Below are positions 62,309 to 64,000 of a DNA stretch of 64,000 nt, piece by piece. The stretch's first letter is position 1. Each line of letters starts with the position of its first letter. Source of the DNA: Halichondria panicea (Eukaryota; Porifera; Demospongiae; Suberitida; Halichondriidae); contig NC_087393.1 in assembly GCF_963675165.1 (NCBI RefSeq), positions 5,253,202 to 5,317,201 of the forward strand, written 5' to 3'. Under the pieces are notes generated by a model. It ran no database searches. It was not told the DNA's origin and worked only from the letters and a program-made list of their open reading frames with translations. The position numbers and the translations under genes were made by a program.

Positions 62309-64000
62309 TTACAGTTGGGACACGAGCTCTACAGTGCCCACACTGCTATTACGCACACGCTCCATCCTCGTCTTGATGTTGTCCTGATCTATGTAGCTCA
62401 AGTGAGCCTCCTTGGTTGCAGTGACTCTACTGAGCACATCGTCCAGAGTACCCACTATGTGGGTCACATTCGCCCCCTCCTACGAGCAATAATGTAAGGG
62501 TGTGTGGTCTCAACTGTGTATGGAGTGAACTTACCAGGATGAGCTGTTTCTTGATAAGCTCAAATCTCTTCTTTCTGGCTTGTAAGGTCACTTGCTGAGC
62601 ATAAATTATCAACCTGAGAAAGCAACACACTAGACTTAATTATAGTTATAATTATAGGTATAAATTATTGTTGAAATTGTTGGATTTCTACCAAACATCA
62701 TTAGAAAGTTTATTCCGAGAGCTGTTAAATGCATCAATCAATTTGAAATTGGACAATCTGAACACAAATTACGGGCTCTCAAAGATAGCTACCAAAATTT
62801 GGGGGAAAACGCAAGATTACCATTGTTATGCAACTGTCAAATTATACAAAATATGCTGCAAATACAATCAACACTGTAACCATGACTACACTGACACTCA
62901 CGTTAGAAATACGAACACAGGTATCAGGAACCCAAAGGAACCGAAATATTCGAGAGCTGCTCTACCAGAACAATCCTCAATGTCTGCAATCAAGTCGGTG
63001 ATGATACTATACATGTACGTACGCCCACGGAATGGACCGCAATTACTGCTGGGACGCAAACTGTGGGAGGGAGAGGGGGAGGGGCTATAACACAGCAGCT
63101 ATATAGAGCAGTCACTGAACAATTATTGTGAATATAATTCAAACTTTGCTTACACCCGGTTTATAATTTCTGTAGTATATTATGGTCCTAATTTGTAAAA
63201 AAAAAAAAAAAGCAGTATCGTACCTTGCAATGGCGAATCCTATAACAATGATGACCATGAACAGAGTGCCCAACATCAGAGCAATGAAGACGAAGTTGGT
63301 TCTCGCTGCACGAAACGACTTGCGCTTGGTCGGGACCAGGTTCCAAATCAGACTGTACTGTAGGACACAAAATAATTATCAATAATTATATTGATCGGGA
63401 AAAACTAACTTTTTTGACGTAAAAGAGCAGGAAAGTGGTGGCTAGAATGATGGCGGGGGAGAGGGGGGTGAAGACAAATCCAAGCCTGCAATGCAGAGGT
63501 TGATCACATGATAGTGTACACAGGTCATGTGACTACTAACGGCTTACCATAGTAAAGCCTGAGTGTAGATAAGGTCCAGTATGCTCTTGGGAATGTTGAA
63601 ATTTGCCTTGCCAATTTTCTCTCCAATACCTTTCCAGCGAATCCGTGAGATGACACTGTGTGGGCGTGTGTGTGTGTGTGTGTGTGTGTGTTGGTGTGTG
63701 TGGGGAAGGGGAGGGGCTCACTTTCTCCCTGTTTCCACGGCAATGGCTGAAGCGGATGTGATGATGAAGTTAGTGAGGGCAAGTTTGTAGAACTCTTGTC
63801 CAATGTAGGTCTCCCAACACTGTGAAAAGAGATTAAAGGTAGATTGTGCTGATTTCGGAGAAGTTGCTTTCTCTTTAGTACATTATTGATGTACGTCTAC
63901 AATTTTGTGTACATACATGTAGCGTACGACATCAAAAATGGAAAGATTTGGGCCCGAAAGAAATCATTGATCTAAACACACCATCTTCAAAGAGCTACTA
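62309..64000 (-). CDS. TMC-family membrane channel protein, 3' part
   Basis: Partial; the gene continues beyond the right edge. Exons in gene order: about 63715-63822 (CWETYIGQEFYKLALTNFII), 63546-63655 (NIPKSILDLIYTQALLW, the TMC signature region), about 63412-63486 (LGFVFTPLSPAIILATTFLL), about 63222-63360 (SLIWNLVPTKRKSFRAARTN, LMLGTLFMVIIVIGFAIA), about 62902-63060 (CGPFRGRTYMYSIITDLI, GSFGFLIPVFVFLT), 62534-62615 (QQVTLQARKKRFELIKKQL) and 62309-62480, ending SSVGTVELVSQL. TMC proteins are mechanotransduction-related channels with TMEM16-like folds. The subfamily cannot be fixed; TMC5/6/7/8 are candidates by linkage. Confidence 0.87.
63935..64000. repeat. Partial GAAATTGGACAATC-type repeat
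   Basis: AAAATGGAAAGATTTGGGCC, then AAATCATTGATCTAAACACA and CCATCTTCAAAGAGCTACTA match the middle of the repeat at 45825-46085; cut by the window edge. Confidence 0.55.

Overview
The window looks like nuclear DNA of an early-branching animal, most probably a demosponge. Genes are animal-type (TSC2, SMURF, FOXK, ATG12, KDEL receptor, CFAP52, ZIP13, TMC). Most are split by short GT-AG introns, intergenic gaps are often under 300 bp, and many introns carry small MITE-like elements and CA/TG microsatellites. The sponge assignment is an inference from compactness and gene content; no species can be named. Exon boundaries were read by eye from splice consensus and protein-family alignment from memory.

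Left part (1-9433). Three minus-strand genes for secreted products: a precursor with four near-identical 45-residue repeats (374-1183), a lysosomal phospholipase A2/LCAT-type lipase (5544-7193), and a second precursor (8258-8749) that shares its leader almost exactly with the first but has a different body. All three have closely related TATA promoters. Two of these promoters also carry the same 55-bp tandem repeat upstream (about 19 copies versus 2). This leader-conserved, body-diverged peptide family with a duplicated promoter is the best candidate for an undescribed system.

Middle part (9434-39102, all minus strand). CHTF18 (only the first half; it stops at an exon boundary at 9434), TSC2/tuberin (12579-29079), FOXK (29578-31926) and CLEC16A (32244-39102). 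TSC2 introns host four nested same-strand genes for secreted proteins: an unrecognised 188-residue protein and three tandem fibrinogen-related lectin-like genes, each with its own TATA box.

Right part (39381-64000), on both strands. CFAP52(+), ATG12(-), MPG(+), SMURF(-), TELO2(+), ZIP13(+), an ankyrin/SOCS-box protein(-), KDEL receptor(-), TMEM186(+) and the 3' part of a TMC channel-like gene(-). Four pairs are head-to-head with 149-298 bp between start codons. TSC2, CHTF18, CLEC16A, MPG, TELO2, TMEM186 and TMC5/7 all lie on the short arm of human chromosome 16, and the other genes have relatives on human 7 and 17, so the window appears to keep an ancient animal linkage group. Several of the genes (TSC2, TELO2, FOXK, CLEC16A, ATG12) act in mTORC1 signalling and autophagy.
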